A stretch of 39,308 bases of DNA, taken from an uncultured Alphaproteobacteria bacterium (GTDB lineage: Bacteria > Pseudomonadota > Alphaproteobacteria > HIMB59 > GCA-002718135). Location: positions 1-39,308 of the forward strand of contig CABXSY010000013.1 in NCBI GenBank assembly GCA_902514875.1. The letters run 5' to 3'. Positions 17,784 through 26,579 of the stretch are shown one piece after another. Under the pieces are notes generated by a model. It was given only the letters and a program-made list of their open reading frames with translations, did no database searches and was not told where the DNA came from. The position numbers were made by a program, and so were the translations under genes. Each line of letters opens with the position of its first letter. The stretch's first letter is position 1.

Positions 17784-17820
17784 TTTAAGTCCTTTGTGTC
17801 TACCATTCCACCACGAGGCC
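17784..17820 (-). repeat. Orphan 5'-half copy of tRNA-Leu(UAA) (37-bp direct repeat)
   Basis: Positions 17784-17820 are identical to 17547-17583, a 37-bp perfect direct repeat 237 bp apart. The copy contains the complete 34-nt 5' exon from G1 to U34 and then AAAA, so it equals the spliced tRNA through position 38. It then diverges (GACTAG) with no intron core, variable arm or T arm, so no tRNA can form. The 200 bp between the copies hold no gene that I can recognise. The copy begins 16 bp after the cinA stop. Its abrupt end in the anticodon loop resembles an attachment-site or recombination scar. Confidence 0.9.
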
Positions 17821-17836
17821 TATTTCTGGACTAATA

Positions 17837-18583
17837 TCAAACTATAGAACTTTTTCCACCATTTAATTCAATCATCTTAGTTATATCATCAACTATTGGT
17901 TGAATAGATTTCATCTCCCATGATGATACAACTATGTTAACACCGCCTGTTTTAGCAGCAAGATTAAAATATGGGTAACTACCGATTGATGCATTTGTAT
18001 AATTGTTTTGAATATTTTTTAAATTTTTTGCAATTTTACTTTCGTATAAATTAGTATTAATTGTTGTAACAAGTTTTGGATTACCTTTTTTAATTTTTTT
18101 CATTAATTCCTCAAACATAACTTGCATTATTTCTGGCACACCGGGTAAAACATAGATATTTTTAACAATAAATCCTGGTGCAGCGGTCATTGGATTTAAA
18201 ATAAGCTCTGAACCAAATGGCATTTTGGCCATCCTTTGCCTGCTTTCATTAAATTCACCTTTTGGATAATAATTTTCAAGAATCTCAAAAGCCATTTTAT
18301 TTGTTTCATATTGTAAATTAAAGGCTGCAGATATACTTTCTGAAGTAATATCATCATGAGTTGGTCCAATTCCTCCAGTTGTAAAAACATAAGAGTATTT
18401 TGAGCTATATTTTAAAACATTTTCTTTTATTGTTTTTTTATCATCCTGAATAACAATAACTTCTTCCAACTTTATACCAGCTTCTAATAATTTTTTTGCA
18501 ATATAATTTGAGTTTGTATCTTGAGTTCTACCAGAAAGTATTTCATCGCCAATAACAATAACACCTGCAGTAAAAGAACTCAT
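17837..18583 (-). CDS. CinA N-terminal domain protein (MoCF_biosynth / COG1058)
   Basis: A 248-residue stand-alone version of the CinA N-terminal domain, which shares its fold with the molybdopterin-binding proteins MoaB/MogA. In CinA this domain is associated with ADP-ribose pyrophosphatase activity. Visible are the opening AGVIVIGDEILSGRTQDTNS (6-25), the TTGGIGPTHDDITSE motif (about 69-83), and LPGVPEIMQVMFEEL. The C-terminal PncC nicotinamide-nucleotide amidase domain is absent. Such short forms are common in alphaproteobacteria and often called competence/damage-inducible protein A, though a competence role is not implied. It is divergent from map across 57 bp of very AT-rich DNA that must hold both promoters. 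Confidence 0.9.
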   Translation of the reverse strand: MSSFTAGVIVIGDEILSGRTQDTNSNYIAKKLLEAGIKLEEVIVIQDDKKTIKENVLKYSSKYSYVFTTGGIGPTHDDITSESISAAFNLQYETNKMAFEILENYYPKGEFNESRQRMAKMPFGSELILNPMTAAPGFIVKNIYVLPGVPEIMQVMFEELMKKIKKGNPKLVTTINTNLYESKIAKNLKNIQNNYTNASIGSYPYFNLAAKTGGVNIVVSSWEMKSIQPIVDDITKMIELNGGKSSIV

Positions 18584-18640
18584 ATGATTAATTGATATTT
18601 TCTATATATTATTTATTAATCGTAAGTAATTATTTTTTAA

Positions 18641-19435
18641 ATGAGAAACAACAATATCCCAATACATACGAAAAAAGATTTTGAAGGCATGAGGGAAGCT
18701 GGTTCTTTAGCTGCTGATGTTCTGGATTCCTTAAATGAAAAGATTGTTCCGGGTATAAGTACTCAAGAAATAAATGACATATGTCATGATCAAATAATTC
18801 AAAATAAAGCAATACCAGCTCCCTTAAATTACAAAGGTTTTCCAAAATCAGTTTGTACATCAGTTAATCATGTTGTTTGTCATGGAATTCCTTCTGAAAG
18901 AAAAATTCTATCTGATGGAGATATAGTAAATGTAGATGTAACAGTTATTCTAAATGGTTGGTATGGAGATAGTTCAAGAATGTTTGTTGCAGGCAAGACA
19001 AATAAAAAAAATTATGAATTTTTGAAAATAACTTATGAATCTTTATTAATTGGTATTAGTGAAGCTAAGCCTGGAAAGCATATTGGCGATATTGGAAATA
19101 AAATTCAGAAACTTGCAGAAGGAAAAGGTTATTCTGTAGTAAGAGATTTTTGTGGGCATGGAATTGGAAAAGAATTTCATACTCCACCCAGCGTTTTACA
19201 CTTTGGGGAACCAGGTGAAGGGCCAATGTTAGAGCCTGGAATGTTTTTAACAATTGAACCAATGATAAATTTAGGTGGATGGCAAACAAAAATACTCAAT
19301 GATGGATGGACAGCTGTAACAAAAGATAAATCTTTATCTGCTCAATTCGAGCATACAATTGGAATAACTGAAGAAGGAAATGAAATCTTTACATTATCTA
19401 AAAATAATACAGCTTTTCCAATAAAGGATGTATAA
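18641..19435 (+). CDS. map: Methionine aminopeptidase, type I
   Basis: Removes the N-terminal methionine from nascent proteins. The 264-residue protein has all expected residues of the pita-bread fold. These are substrate His81 (VVCHGIP) and the dimetal ligands Asp99 and Asp110 (VDVTVILNGWYGD), His173 (CGHGIGKEFH), Glu206 (TIEPM) and Glu237 (QFEHTIGIT). No zinc-finger extension is present, as in other bacterial type I enzymes. It is the first gene of a plus-strand run; purB starts 9 bp after its stop, so the two are probably co-transcribed. Confidence 0.98.
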   Translation: MRNNNIPIHTKKDFEGMREAGSLAADVLDSLNEKIVPGISTQEINDICHDQIIQNKAIPAPLNYKGFPKSVCTSVNHVVCHGIPSERKILSDGDIVNVDVTVILNGWYGDSSRMFVAGKTNKKNYEFLKITYESLLIGISEAKPGKHIGDIGNKIQKLAEGKGYSVVRDFCGHGIGKEFHTPPSVLHFGEPGEGPMLEPGMFLTIEPMINLGGWQTKILNDGWTAVTKDKSLSAQFEHTIGITEEGNEIFTLSKNNTAFPIKDV

Positions 19436-19444
19436 GTAGATTAA

Positions 19445-20737
19445 ATGATACCTAGATATAATAGGCCGAATATTGAAAAAATTTGGTCATTAGAAAATAA
19501 ATTTACAATTTGGACAGAGATTGAATGTTTAATTGCAGAAAAACAAGCAATGCTGGGAGTTATTCCTAAAAAAGCTGCAAAAGAAATAAGAAAAAAAGCA
19601 AAATTTAATGTTAAAGAAATAGAAAAAATTGAAAAAGACACAAAACATGATGTTGTTGCTTATATTAATAATGTTAGCAAATATATTGGTGACTCATCAA
19701 AGTATTTTCATTTTGGTGTAACATCAAGTGATATTATTGATACTTCATTTTCTGTACAACTCAAGCAAACCTCTGAAATAATAAGAAAAAGTTTAGTAGA
19801 TTGTATTCTAAGTTTAAAAATCAAATCTAAAAAATATAAAGACACGTTAATGATTGGAAGAAGTCATGGAATACATGCTGAACCTATTACTTTTGGTTTA
19901 AAATTATCTTCCTTTTATTTTGAGTTTAAAAGAAATTTAGCAAGACTTGATCAGGCGATCAACGAAATATCTGTTTGTGCTATTTCTGGACCTGTTGGAA
20001 CTTTTAATTCTATAGACCCACGAGTTCAAGATTATGTAGCAAGAAAACTTAAACTAAATTCTGAAGATGTATCAACTCAAATAATTCCAAGAGATAGGCA
20101 TGCATATTTTTTCTCAGTTTTAGGAATATTAGCATCTTCTATTGAGAGATTTGCTGTGGAAATTCGAAATTTACAAAAAACAGAGGTATTAGAAGTTGAA
20201 GAAAGCTTTTCTTCTAATCAAAAAGGTTCTTCTGCAATGCCTCACAAGCGTAATCCTGTGCTAAGTGAGAACTTAACAGGTATATCAAGGTATATTAGAA
20301 GTGGCGTAATGCCCTCTCTAGAAAATGTCGTACTCTGGCACGAGAGAGATATTAGTCATTCTAGTGTTGAGAGAATAATGACACCAGATATTACAATTGC
20401 AGCTGATTTTGCACTTTATCGGTTAAATGGTGTAATAAAAAATTTAAAAGTTTATCCAAAAAATATGTTCAAAAACTTGAATATGCTTGGAGGTTTACAT
20501 AAAACTCACAATATTATGTTAAAATTGATTGAAAAAGGATTAAAAAGACAACAAGCTTATAAAATTGTACAAGAAAGTGCCATGGAAACATGGAATAATA
20601 ATAAGAATTTTGTCCAAGTTTTACAAAAAAATAAAGAATTAAACAAAAAATTAAATTTAAAAGAAATCGAAAAAATCATTAAAGATGATAACAATCTAAA
20701 GAAAATAGATTGGATTTTTAAAAATAAAATTAAATAG
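19445..20737 (+). CDS. purB: Adenylosuccinate lyase
   Basis: Catalyses two eliminations in purine synthesis: SAICAR to AICAR and adenylosuccinate to AMP. The 430 residues are of the fumarase/aspartase superfamily, with HDVVAYINNVSKYIGD (about 62-77), TSSDIIDTS (about 94-102), the MIGRSHGIHAEPITFG segment with a catalytic His, and the superfamily signature GSSAMPHKRNP (about 259-269). The C-terminal part is the family's helical domain. Together with guaA the window encodes parts of both the AMP and GMP branches, but not in one operon. A 37-bp T-rich gap separates it from bolA. Confidence 0.97.
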   Translation: MIPRYNRPNIEKIWSLENKFTIWTEIECLIAEKQAMLGVIPKKAAKEIRKKAKFNVKEIEKIEKDTKHDVVAYINNVSKYIGDSSKYFHFGVTSSDIIDTSFSVQLKQTSEIIRKSLVDCILSLKIKSKKYKDTLMIGRSHGIHAEPITFGLKLSSFYFEFKRNLARLDQAINEISVCAISGPVGTFNSIDPRVQDYVARKLKLNSEDVSTQIIPRDRHAYFFSVLGILASSIERFAVEIRNLQKTEVLEVEESFSSNQKGSSAMPHKRNPVLSENLTGISRYIRSGVMPSLENVVLWHERDISHSSVERIMTPDITIAADFALYRLNGVIKNLKVYPKNMFKNLNMLGGLHKTHNIMLKLIEKGLKRQQAYKIVQESAMETWNNNKNFVQVLQKNKELNKKLNLKEIEKIIKDDNNLKKIDWIFKNKIK

Positions 20738-20774
20738 TCTTTATTTTTTTTAATATCTGAACTATTTTATAAAT

Positions 20775-21005
20775 ATGCCAATGACCTTAGAACAAATTGA
20801 ACAATTTATCAAAGAAGCTATACCTGATGCAACTGTTGAAATTGAAGATCTTAAAGGAGATGGTGATCATTACAGCGCTACAGTGATATCAAAATCTTTT
20901 TCTGGGAAAACAAGAGTGGAACAACATAAGATGGTTTATGATGCTTTTAATGGTAAAATGGGAAGTGATTTGCACGCACTTAAGTTAAAAACTTTATCGG
21001 AGTAA
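20775..21005 (+). CDS. bolA: BolA family protein
   Basis: A 76-residue BolA-fold protein. Visible are the small N-terminal helix, the DGDHYSATVISKSFSGKTRVEQHKMVY segment (about 26-51; conserved SFxGKxRxxQHxxVY pattern), and a C-terminal HALKLKTLSE. Proteins of this family form [2Fe-2S]-bridged heterodimers with monothiol glutaredoxins and act in iron-sulfur trafficking or sensing. The next gene, 2 bp downstream, is exactly such a glutaredoxin, supporting this role. The short form resembles the alphaproteobacterial BolA/IbaG group rather than the longer E. coli BolA. Confidence 0.93.
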   Translation: MPMTLEQIEQFIKEAIPDATVEIEDLKGDGDHYSATVISKSFSGKTRVEQHKMVYDAFNGKMGSDLHALKLKTLSE

Positions 21006-21007
21006 AA

Positions 21008-21349
21008 ATGAAAAATAATGACCATGTATCTCAAAATATAGAAAATGAAATTAATTCTAATGAAGTAATGCTCTTCATGAAAGGGACGCCAGTATTTCCC
21101 CAATGTGGCTTTTCTGCACGTGTTGTAGATATATTAACAAAAATAGGTGTTAAATTTGGAAGTGTAAATGTTTTAGAGAGTGATGAAATGAGAGAAGGTA
21201 TTAAAAAATATTCTAATTGGCCGACTATACCTCAACTCTATGTTAAAAAAGATTTTATAGGCGGCTGTGATATCGTTACCGAAATGTTTGAAAGTGGCGA
21301 ACTATTAGAATTATTAAATACAAATGGAATAGACGTAAACCCATCATAG
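21008..21349 (+). CDS. grxD: Monothiol glutaredoxin, Grx4 family
   Basis: A 113-residue CGFS-type glutaredoxin. The [2Fe-2S]-ligating motif is PQCGFS with Cys33, preceded by the conserved MLFMKGTP (21-28). SNWPTIPQLYVKKDFIGGCD follows, with the glutathione-binding TIPQ and GGCD. Such proteins bind a labile [2Fe-2S] cluster with glutathione, deliver it to apo-proteins and pair with BolA. It is tightly linked to bolA (2-bp gap) and followed 1 bp later by rarD. The downstream gene has no obvious ribosome-binding site, so its translation may be coupled. Confidence 0.96.
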   Translation: MKNNDHVSQNIENEINSNEVMLFMKGTPVFPQCGFSARVVDILTKIGVKFGSVNVLESDEMREGIKKYSNWPTIPQLYVKKDFIGGCDIVTEMFESGELLELLNTNGIDVNPS

Positions 21350-21350
21350 A

Positions 21351-22250
21351 TTGTTAAATAATAGTTATTCAAAAGGTGTAATATTTTCCTGTATTGCAGC
21401 AATTTTTTGGGGACTTCCTCAGCCACTTTTTTTTAATGAATTAAACCACGTAAAGACTATTGAAGTAGTAGCTCATAGAGGCTTCTGGTCATTTATTTTT
21501 CTATTTTTATTATTAATTTTAGTTTCAAAGATAAGTGAATTTATTGAAATATTTAAATCTAGAAAAAAAATTTTTATTTTAACAATTACAGCTTTTCTTA
21601 TTACAGGTAACTGGGCAGGTTTTATTTATTCTGTAGGACAAGAAAGAGTGCAGGATGCATCAATGGGTTATTTTATTACCCCAATGATTAGTATTGTTCT
21701 TGGTTATTTCTTTTTAAATGAGAAAATAACTAAACCTAAATTTATATCTGTTTGTCTTATGTTTTCAGGAATATTATTATTATTTATTAACTTAAATCAA
21801 TTTCCATTACTAATAATTTGGATTGGAACCTCATGGGCAATATATGGATTATTAAGAAAACAAGTTAATGTCAATCCTTCAATTGGTTTACTTTATGAGA
21901 CTTTCATAATATCTTTAATATCTATCCCATATTTAGTTTATTTATTTTTACAAAATGAAAATAGTATCTTTAGTATTGATGTGAAAACATCATTATTTTT
22001 AATTTTAACAGGGGCTGTTACAATTTTTCCATTATTTTTTTTTAATTTAGGTTTAAAATTTATTCAGCTAGGTCTTGCTGGAGTTTTATTTTATCTTGCA
22101 CCAACATTTCATTTTATAACTTCAGTATTTATTCTTAATGAAGAAATTTTACAAATTAAGTTAATATCTTTTATGATTATTTGGATAGCAATAATAATCT
22201 ATATTTATGATAGCTATAAAAAAGAAATTATCTTGAATAATACTCAATAA
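21351..22250 (+). CDS. rarD: RarD-like EamA/DMT transporter
   Basis: A 299-residue ten-helix membrane protein of the drug/metabolite transporter superfamily. The first helix begins [19 protein letters not shown] (about 8-26), and the [15 protein letters not shown] block (about 38-52) matches RarD, whose members have the conserved [20 protein letters not shown] (about 108-125) is the EamA motif, repeated in the second half as [17 protein letters not shown]. Substrate is unknown; the chloramphenicol-sensitivity name is historical. The start is TTG, since no ATG or GTG lies near, directly after the grxD stop. The last 23 bp overlap rpsD on the other strand. Confidence 0.88.
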   Translation: MLNNSYSKGVIFSCIAAIFWGLPQPLFFNELNHVKTIEVVAHRGFWSFIFLFLLLILVSKISEFIEIFKSRKKIFILTITAFLITGNWAGFIYSVGQERVQDASMGYFITPMISIVLGYFFLNEKITKPKFISVCLMFSGILLLFINLNQFPLLIIWIGTSWAIYGLLRKQVNVNPSIGLLYETFIISLISIPYLVYLFLQNENSIFSIDVKTSLFLILTGAVTIFPLFFFNLGLKFIQLGLAGVLFYLAPTFHFITSVFILNEEILQIKLISFMIIWIAIIIYIYDSYKKEIILNNTQ

Positions 22251-22848
22251 CTAAATTTGGTTCCATTGTTACAGGATAAGGAACATCATGGATTAGAGGT
22301 GCTCTTAAAAAACGACCTTTCAACTCTTTTACATCCACTTCTAGGTATTCTGGAATTTCTCTTTCTTGAGAACTAACTGATTCTACAACTAAGTTAATTT
22401 CTTTACTTTTATCTCTTATTGAGATTTCATCTCCATCACTAACACTGTAAGATGGTATATTAACTCTTTTTCCATTAACTTTCACATGACCATGATTAAC
22501 TAATTGTCTGGCAGAAAAAATTGTGGGAACAAATTTCATTCTATAGACTGTTGCATCTAGTCTTCTTTCTAAAAGTTCAATTAAAATCTGACTAGTATCG
22601 CCTTTAATATTAGAGGCTTTTTTAAATATATTTCTAAATTGTCTTTCAGTTAAATCACCATAGTAAAACTTAAGTTTTTGCTTAGCAAATAACTGATTAC
22701 CATAGTCTGAAAGTTTTCTTCTTTGCCCTTGAGCGCCATGCTGACCGGGCTTTGAGTTTCTTCTATTAAAAGGGCTTTTAGGCCTACCCCATAAGTTAAC
22801 ACCTAACCTTCTATCAATTTTATATTTAGCGTTATGTCTTTTTGTCAT
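22228..22848 (-). CDS. rpsD: 30S ribosomal protein S4
   Basis: Primary 16S rRNA-binding protein that starts 30S assembly. Its 206 residues include the N-terminal basic segment [20 protein letters not shown] with [13 protein letters not shown], and the S4 RNA-binding domain [38 protein letters not shown] (about 92-128). No zinc-site cysteines are present, as in the Cys-less S4 type. It stands alone rather than in the rpsK/rpoA operon found in E. coli, the usual arrangement in alphaproteobacteria. It has its own strong promoter just upstream and a remarkably short leader. Confidence 0.98.
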   Translation of the reverse strand: MTKRHNAKYKIDRRLGVNLWGRPKSPFNRRNSKPGQHGAQGQRRKLSDYGNQLFAKQKLKFYYGDLTERQFRNIFKKASNIKGDTSQILIELLERRLDATVYRMKFVPTIFSARQLVNHGHVKVNGKRVNIPSYSVSDGDEISIRDKSKEINLVVESVSSQEREIPEYLEVDVKELKGRFLRAPLIHDVPYPVTMEPNLVIEYYSR

Positions 22849-22860
22849 TATTATGACGGG

Positions 22861-22888
22861 TATATAGTGATTTAAAGTATTATGTCAA
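22861..22888 (-). promoter_or_regulatory. Sigma-70-type promoter of rpsD
   Basis: The minus strand has a consensus -35 TTGACA (22883-22888), a 16-nt spacer and TATATA (22861-22866) as -10. Only 12 nt separate the -10 from the rpsD ATG (22846-22848). Transcription would therefore begin about 5-6 nt before the start codon, leaving no room for a Shine-Dalgarno sequence. This is the best promoter match seen in the window. Confidence 0.7.
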
Positions 22889-22911
22889 ATTTAATATACT
22901 CAATTTTTGGC

Positions 22912-23622
22912 TTATTTATTAAGTTTTTTAGTAATTCCCCATAAAGTCTGCAATTCTTTCTTTGTGAGAGGGATTTTTGTGAAAATACTAAAAATATTAT
23001 TTTTCATACTTTCTTTTTTTTCACTTGGAGTAAAAAAATTTTTATTTTCAAGTTTCTCAATTACATAATTTAAGAATTTAGATAATTGATATTTACTAAT
23101 ATTATCTTTTTCAATTGAAGTTGAATTAGTAATTTTAAAATTATTCAACTCAAATAATTTATGACTTACAATAGTAACTGCATGGGAAAGATTTAATGAA
23201 TTACTTTTACTACTTGTCTCTATGGTAAAAATAATATCAGATAATCTCAAATCCTCATTAGAAAGTCCTGAATTTTCAGGACCAAAAAGTATTGCAGTTT
23301 TTTTATTAACTATAATTTTTCTTTTAATAAATTTGAAATCGTTTGTAGAATTTTTTTCCAAATATCTTCTTCTATTTGTAGTAGCTACAACATATGAAAA
23401 ATTAGAAAGTGCATCTTCTAATTCATTATAAACTTTAATATTCTTAATAATTTTGGTTGCTTTTTTTGCTGCATTTATAGATTTACTATTTAACCAATTA
23501 TCTCTAGGTGAGATAACAATTAGATCTTTTAGTCCAAAGTTGTGCATTACACGAGCAACCATTCCAATATTTTCAGGAAGTTGTGGTCTAACTAAAATTA
23601 TACTTGGATTTTTTGGAGTCAA
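22912..23622 (-). CDS. trmJ: tRNA (cytidine/uridine-2'-O)-methyltransferase TrmJ
   Basis: A 236-residue SPOUT methyltransferase that 2'-O-methylates position 32 in the tRNA anticodon loop. The start NPSIILVRPQLPENIGMVARVMHNFG carries the conserved Pro-Glu-Asn-Ile-Gly (about 16-20), and the C-terminal knot has ILFGPENSGLSNEDLRLSD (about 111-129) and SLNLSHAVTIVSHKLFEL. The extra C-terminal helical tail distinguishes TrmJ from the shorter TrmL. Its start codon overlaps the stop of cimA by 4 bp, implying coupled translation. Confidence 0.92.
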   Translation of the reverse strand: MTPKNPSIILVRPQLPENIGMVARVMHNFGLKDLIVISPRDNWLNSKSINAAKKATKIIKNIKVYNELEDALSNFSYVVATTNRRRYLEKNSTNDFKFIKRKIIVNKKTAILFGPENSGLSNEDLRLSDIIFTIETSSKSNSLNLSHAVTIVSHKLFELNNFKITNSTSIEKDNISKYQLSKFLNYVIEKLENKNFFTPSEKKESMKNNIFSIFTKIPLTKKELQTLWGITKKLNK

Positions 23623-25205
23623 TTTTTATTCTTTAAATCATTAAATAACTTAAAAGTAATACTATCAAAAATAGCACTATATGATGCATCAATAATATTT
23701 GGAGATACACCAATGGTTGTCCAGTGTGTATTGGTAGAATCAGAGGATTCAATTAAAACTCTTGTGATAGCACCAGTACCTTTTTCTGATGAAAGTATCA
23801 TAACTTTGTAATCAGTTAACTTTAAATCTTTGAGATCAGGATAATAATCAATTAGAGCTTTTCTTAATGCACTATCAATAGCATTTACTGGACCATTTCC
23901 AGTACCCACCGTCATCATATTTGAATCTTTTACTTTTAAAAATACTGTAGCTTCTGCTTCTGTTACAATTTCACCTTTTGCATTCCATCTTCTTTCATCT
24001 GTAACTCTAAATTTTTCTAAATTATAAAAATCCTCAAAATGACCAAGTTGACGCCTTACCAATAATTCAAAACTAGCTAAAGCAGTGTCAAAGGAATACC
24101 CTTCTGATTCTTTTTCCTTAATAATCTCTAAGATATTGTTGATTTCATTTTTTGGCATATCAATATTAATCTTATTTAACTGATTTAGTATATTAGATCT
24201 TCCAGCTTGATTAGAAATTACCACGTTTCTAGAATTTCCAACTATTTCTGGCTCAATATGTTCATAAGTTGAAGAATTTTTTTCTATTGCAGACGCATGC
24301 AATCCACCTTTGTGAGAGAAAGCATGATCTCCAACATAAGGAGCATTTTTTCTTAAAGGCATATTGAGAATTTCGTTTAATGTTCTAGAAATATGTATTA
24401 AATTTTTTAATTTATCTTTTGAAATATTAGTTTTATATTTTGTTTTTAAAACCAAAGATGGAATTAAAGAAATTAAATTAGTATTACCACATCTTTCTCC
24501 TAAACCGTTAATTGTTCCCTGTATCTGTCTTGCTCCTGCATTAATTGCTGCTAATGCATTTGCAACTGCATTATCTGTATCATTGTGAGCATGTATACCA
24601 ACATTTTGACCTGGTATAACTTTGACTACTTCTGAAACAATATTGTAAATTTCATCTGGAAGGGTTCCACCATTTGTATCACAAAGAACAACCCATCTTG
24701 CACCAGCGTCATACGCTGCTTTAATACAACTCAATGCAAACTGTTTATTTTCTTTAAAACCATCAAAAAAATGTTCCGCATCAAAAATTGGCTCTTTGTT
24801 TTTATTTTTTATTGAAAGAATACTATCACTTATCATTTTTAAATTTTCATCTTCTGATATTTCTAAAGCATTTTTTACATGAAATGATGATGATTTACCT
24901 ACAATACAAACACAACTTGCGCTTGAATTGATAAGTGCATTTAATCCTGGATCGTTATCAGCACTTCTGCCTGGTCTTCTTGTCATACCAAAAGCAGTTA
25001 ATTTACTTTTTGAAAATTTTGTATTTCTTGAAAAAAAATCATTATCGGTAGGATTTGCTCCTGGCCATCCACCTTCAATATAGTCTATTCCTAAATCATC
25101 AAGATGTTGGGATATATTCATTTTATCACTAACAGAAAAATTAACTCCTGTTGTTTGCTGACCATCTCTAAGTGTGGTATCGAATAAATAAACTTTGTCT
25201 TCCAT
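23619..25205 (-). CDS. cimA: (R)-citramalate synthase
   Basis: Condenses acetyl-CoA and pyruvate to citramalate, a threonine-independent entry to isoleucine synthesis. The 528 residues match the CimA/TIGR00977 subgroup rather than LeuA. The catalytic barrel opens LFDTTLRDGQQTTGVNFSV (about 8-26) and IEGGWPGANPTDNDFF (39-54), with the metal ligands in GIHAHNDTDNAVANALAA. The C-terminal LeuA-type allosteric domain includes TVGTGNGPVNAIDSALRKAL, which usually confers end-product inhibition. 2-Isopropylmalate synthase and homocitrate synthase are related alternatives, but the GGWPGANP block is typical of citramalate synthases. trmJ overlaps its 3' end. Confidence 0.9.
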   Translation of the reverse strand: MEDKVYLFDTTLRDGQQTTGVNFSVSDKMNISQHLDDLGIDYIEGGWPGANPTDNDFFSRNTKFSKSKLTAFGMTRRPGRSADNDPGLNALINSSASCVCIVGKSSSFHVKNALEISEDENLKMISDSILSIKNKNKEPIFDAEHFFDGFKENKQFALSCIKAAYDAGARWVVLCDTNGGTLPDEIYNIVSEVVKVIPGQNVGIHAHNDTDNAVANALAAINAGARQIQGTINGLGERCGNTNLISLIPSLVLKTKYKTNISKDKLKNLIHISRTLNEILNMPLRKNAPYVGDHAFSHKGGLHASAIEKNSSTYEHIEPEIVGNSRNVVISNQAGRSNILNQLNKINIDMPKNEINNILEIIKEKESEGYSFDTALASFELLVRRQLGHFEDFYNLEKFRVTDERRWNAKGEIVTEAEATVFLKVKDSNMMTVGTGNGPVNAIDSALRKALIDYYPDLKDLKLTDYKVMILSSEKGTGAITRVLIESSDSTNTHWTTIGVSPNIIDASYSAIFDSITFKLFNDLKNKN

Positions 25206-25243
25206 AATTACTAGATCGCTAATAGAGTATAAATTAAAATTTA

Positions 25244-26578
25244 CTAGATTTTTCCAAGTTTTTGCAAAATTCCGTTTCTATCAAATAATGGTAGTAGATA
25301 TTTTAATTCGGGTCCATGAGATTTCCCTGTCAAAATTAACCTCAAAGGCATAAATAAATCTTTTCCTTTTAGTCCAGTTTTTTTGTTAATTTTTGATGTC
25401 CAATGATCCCATGTTGTTTCATCAAAGGGATCTTCAGGTAATTCATCAATTGCCAAACTAATAAAGTTATCATCAATATTTAAATCTTTAGCATTATTTA
25501 TTTTTGTAATTACTTCTTCCCATTCTTTAGCTTGTTTAATAAATGAAATATTATTTTTAATAAAACGCCAAAAATTCTCTTTTTGAAAGTTAGATTTTAT
25601 ATTTTTTAACTTATGATTAATCTCATTATAACTAAATAATTTAATGGTATTTTCATTAAGATTTCTTAAGGCTTCAATTGAAAATTTTGCAGAAGATTTA
25701 GATAAGCTTTGAATATCAAATTTTTTTACTATTTCATTTAAATCTTTGATTGGATCGATATTACTACTCGAACCGATAAAAAGAAAATAATTAAGTAATG
25801 TAATGTTTTCGTATCCTTCGTCTCTAAAATTTTCAATTGAAAGACTTCCAAGCCTTTTGCTAAAACCCTTACCAGTTTCATCAACTAAGAATGGATGATG
25901 AGCAAAAGATGGAATTAAAGTTTCAAGAGCCTTAAAAATTTGAATATGATAGGCAGTATTAACTATGTGATCTTCCCCCCTAATAATATGTGTGATATTT
26001 TCTTCAATATCATCAATGACTGAGGGTAAATGGTATAACAATGTTCCATCAGCTCTAATTAAAACAGGATCACTCAAATTTTTAGCATCAAATGAAACAT
26101 TCCCTTTAATAATATCTTTCCAACTAATATTTTCATGATCTAATTTGAATCTCCAATGGGGTTGGATTCCAGATTCTATTTTTTTTTCTACTTCTTCATC
26201 ACTTAGATTTAATGATGATCTATCATAAATAGGTGGTTTTCCAGATGATAACAAAGATTTTTTCTTTAAAGCTAATTCCTCTTCTGTTTCAAAACATGGA
26301 TAAAGTCTTTTCTTTTGTTTTAGAATTTGGATTTTCTCATTGTAAATATGTTGTCTAGAGGACTGATTAAAAGTGTAACTCCAATTTAATCCAAGCCATG
26401 TAAGATCATCTTTGATACTTGTCTCAAATTCTTTAGAACTCCTATTGGCATCAGTATCATCAATTCTTAATACAAACTCACCTTGATTTTTTTTACAAAA
26501 AACCCAATTTAAAATTGCTGATCTAGCATTACCAATATGTATTTTTCCTGTAGGGCTGGGAGCAAACCTACACTTCAT
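25244..26578 (-). CDS. gltX: Glutamyl-tRNA synthetase
   Basis: A class I aminoacyl-tRNA synthetase of 444 residues. The HIGH-type signature is FAPSPTGKIHIGNARSAILN (5-24), and the KMSKS-type signature is GFSKRLGS, preceded by HHPFLVDETG. DDTDANRS and IRGEDHIVNTAYHIQIF are conserved catalytic-domain blocks. The C-terminal anticodon-binding domain is helical. Many alphaproteobacteria carry two GltX proteins, one of which charges tRNA-Gln for later amidation by GatCAB; which copy this is cannot be decided. The start codon is 1 bp after the nadE stop, so the two are probably transcribed together. Confidence 0.95.
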   Translation of the reverse strand: MKCRFAPSPTGKIHIGNARSAILNWVFCKKNQGEFVLRIDDTDANRSSKEFETSIKDDLTWLGLNWSYTFNQSSRQHIYNEKIQILKQKKRLYPCFETEEELALKKKSLLSSGKPPIYDRSSLNLSDEEVEKKIESGIQPHWRFKLDHENISWKDIIKGNVSFDAKNLSDPVLIRADGTLLYHLPSVIDDIEENITHIIRGEDHIVNTAYHIQIFKALETLIPSFAHHPFLVDETGKGFSKRLGSLSIENFRDEGYENITLLNYFLFIGSSSNIDPIKDLNEIVKKFDIQSLSKSSAKFSIEALRNLNENTIKLFSYNEINHKLKNIKSNFQKENFWRFIKNNISFIKQAKEWEEVITKINNAKDLNIDDNFISLAIDELPEDPFDETTWDHWTSKINKKTGLKGKDLFMPLRLILTGKSHGPELKYLLPLFDRNGILQKLGKI

Positions 26579-26579
26579 A

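Noticed and set aside
17784-17820. A second, functional tRNA-Leu gene or a trans-spliced half gene
   Set aside because: The sequence after the anticodon loop has no partner for the anticodon, T or acceptor stems, no intron core, and no separate 3' half is found in the window.
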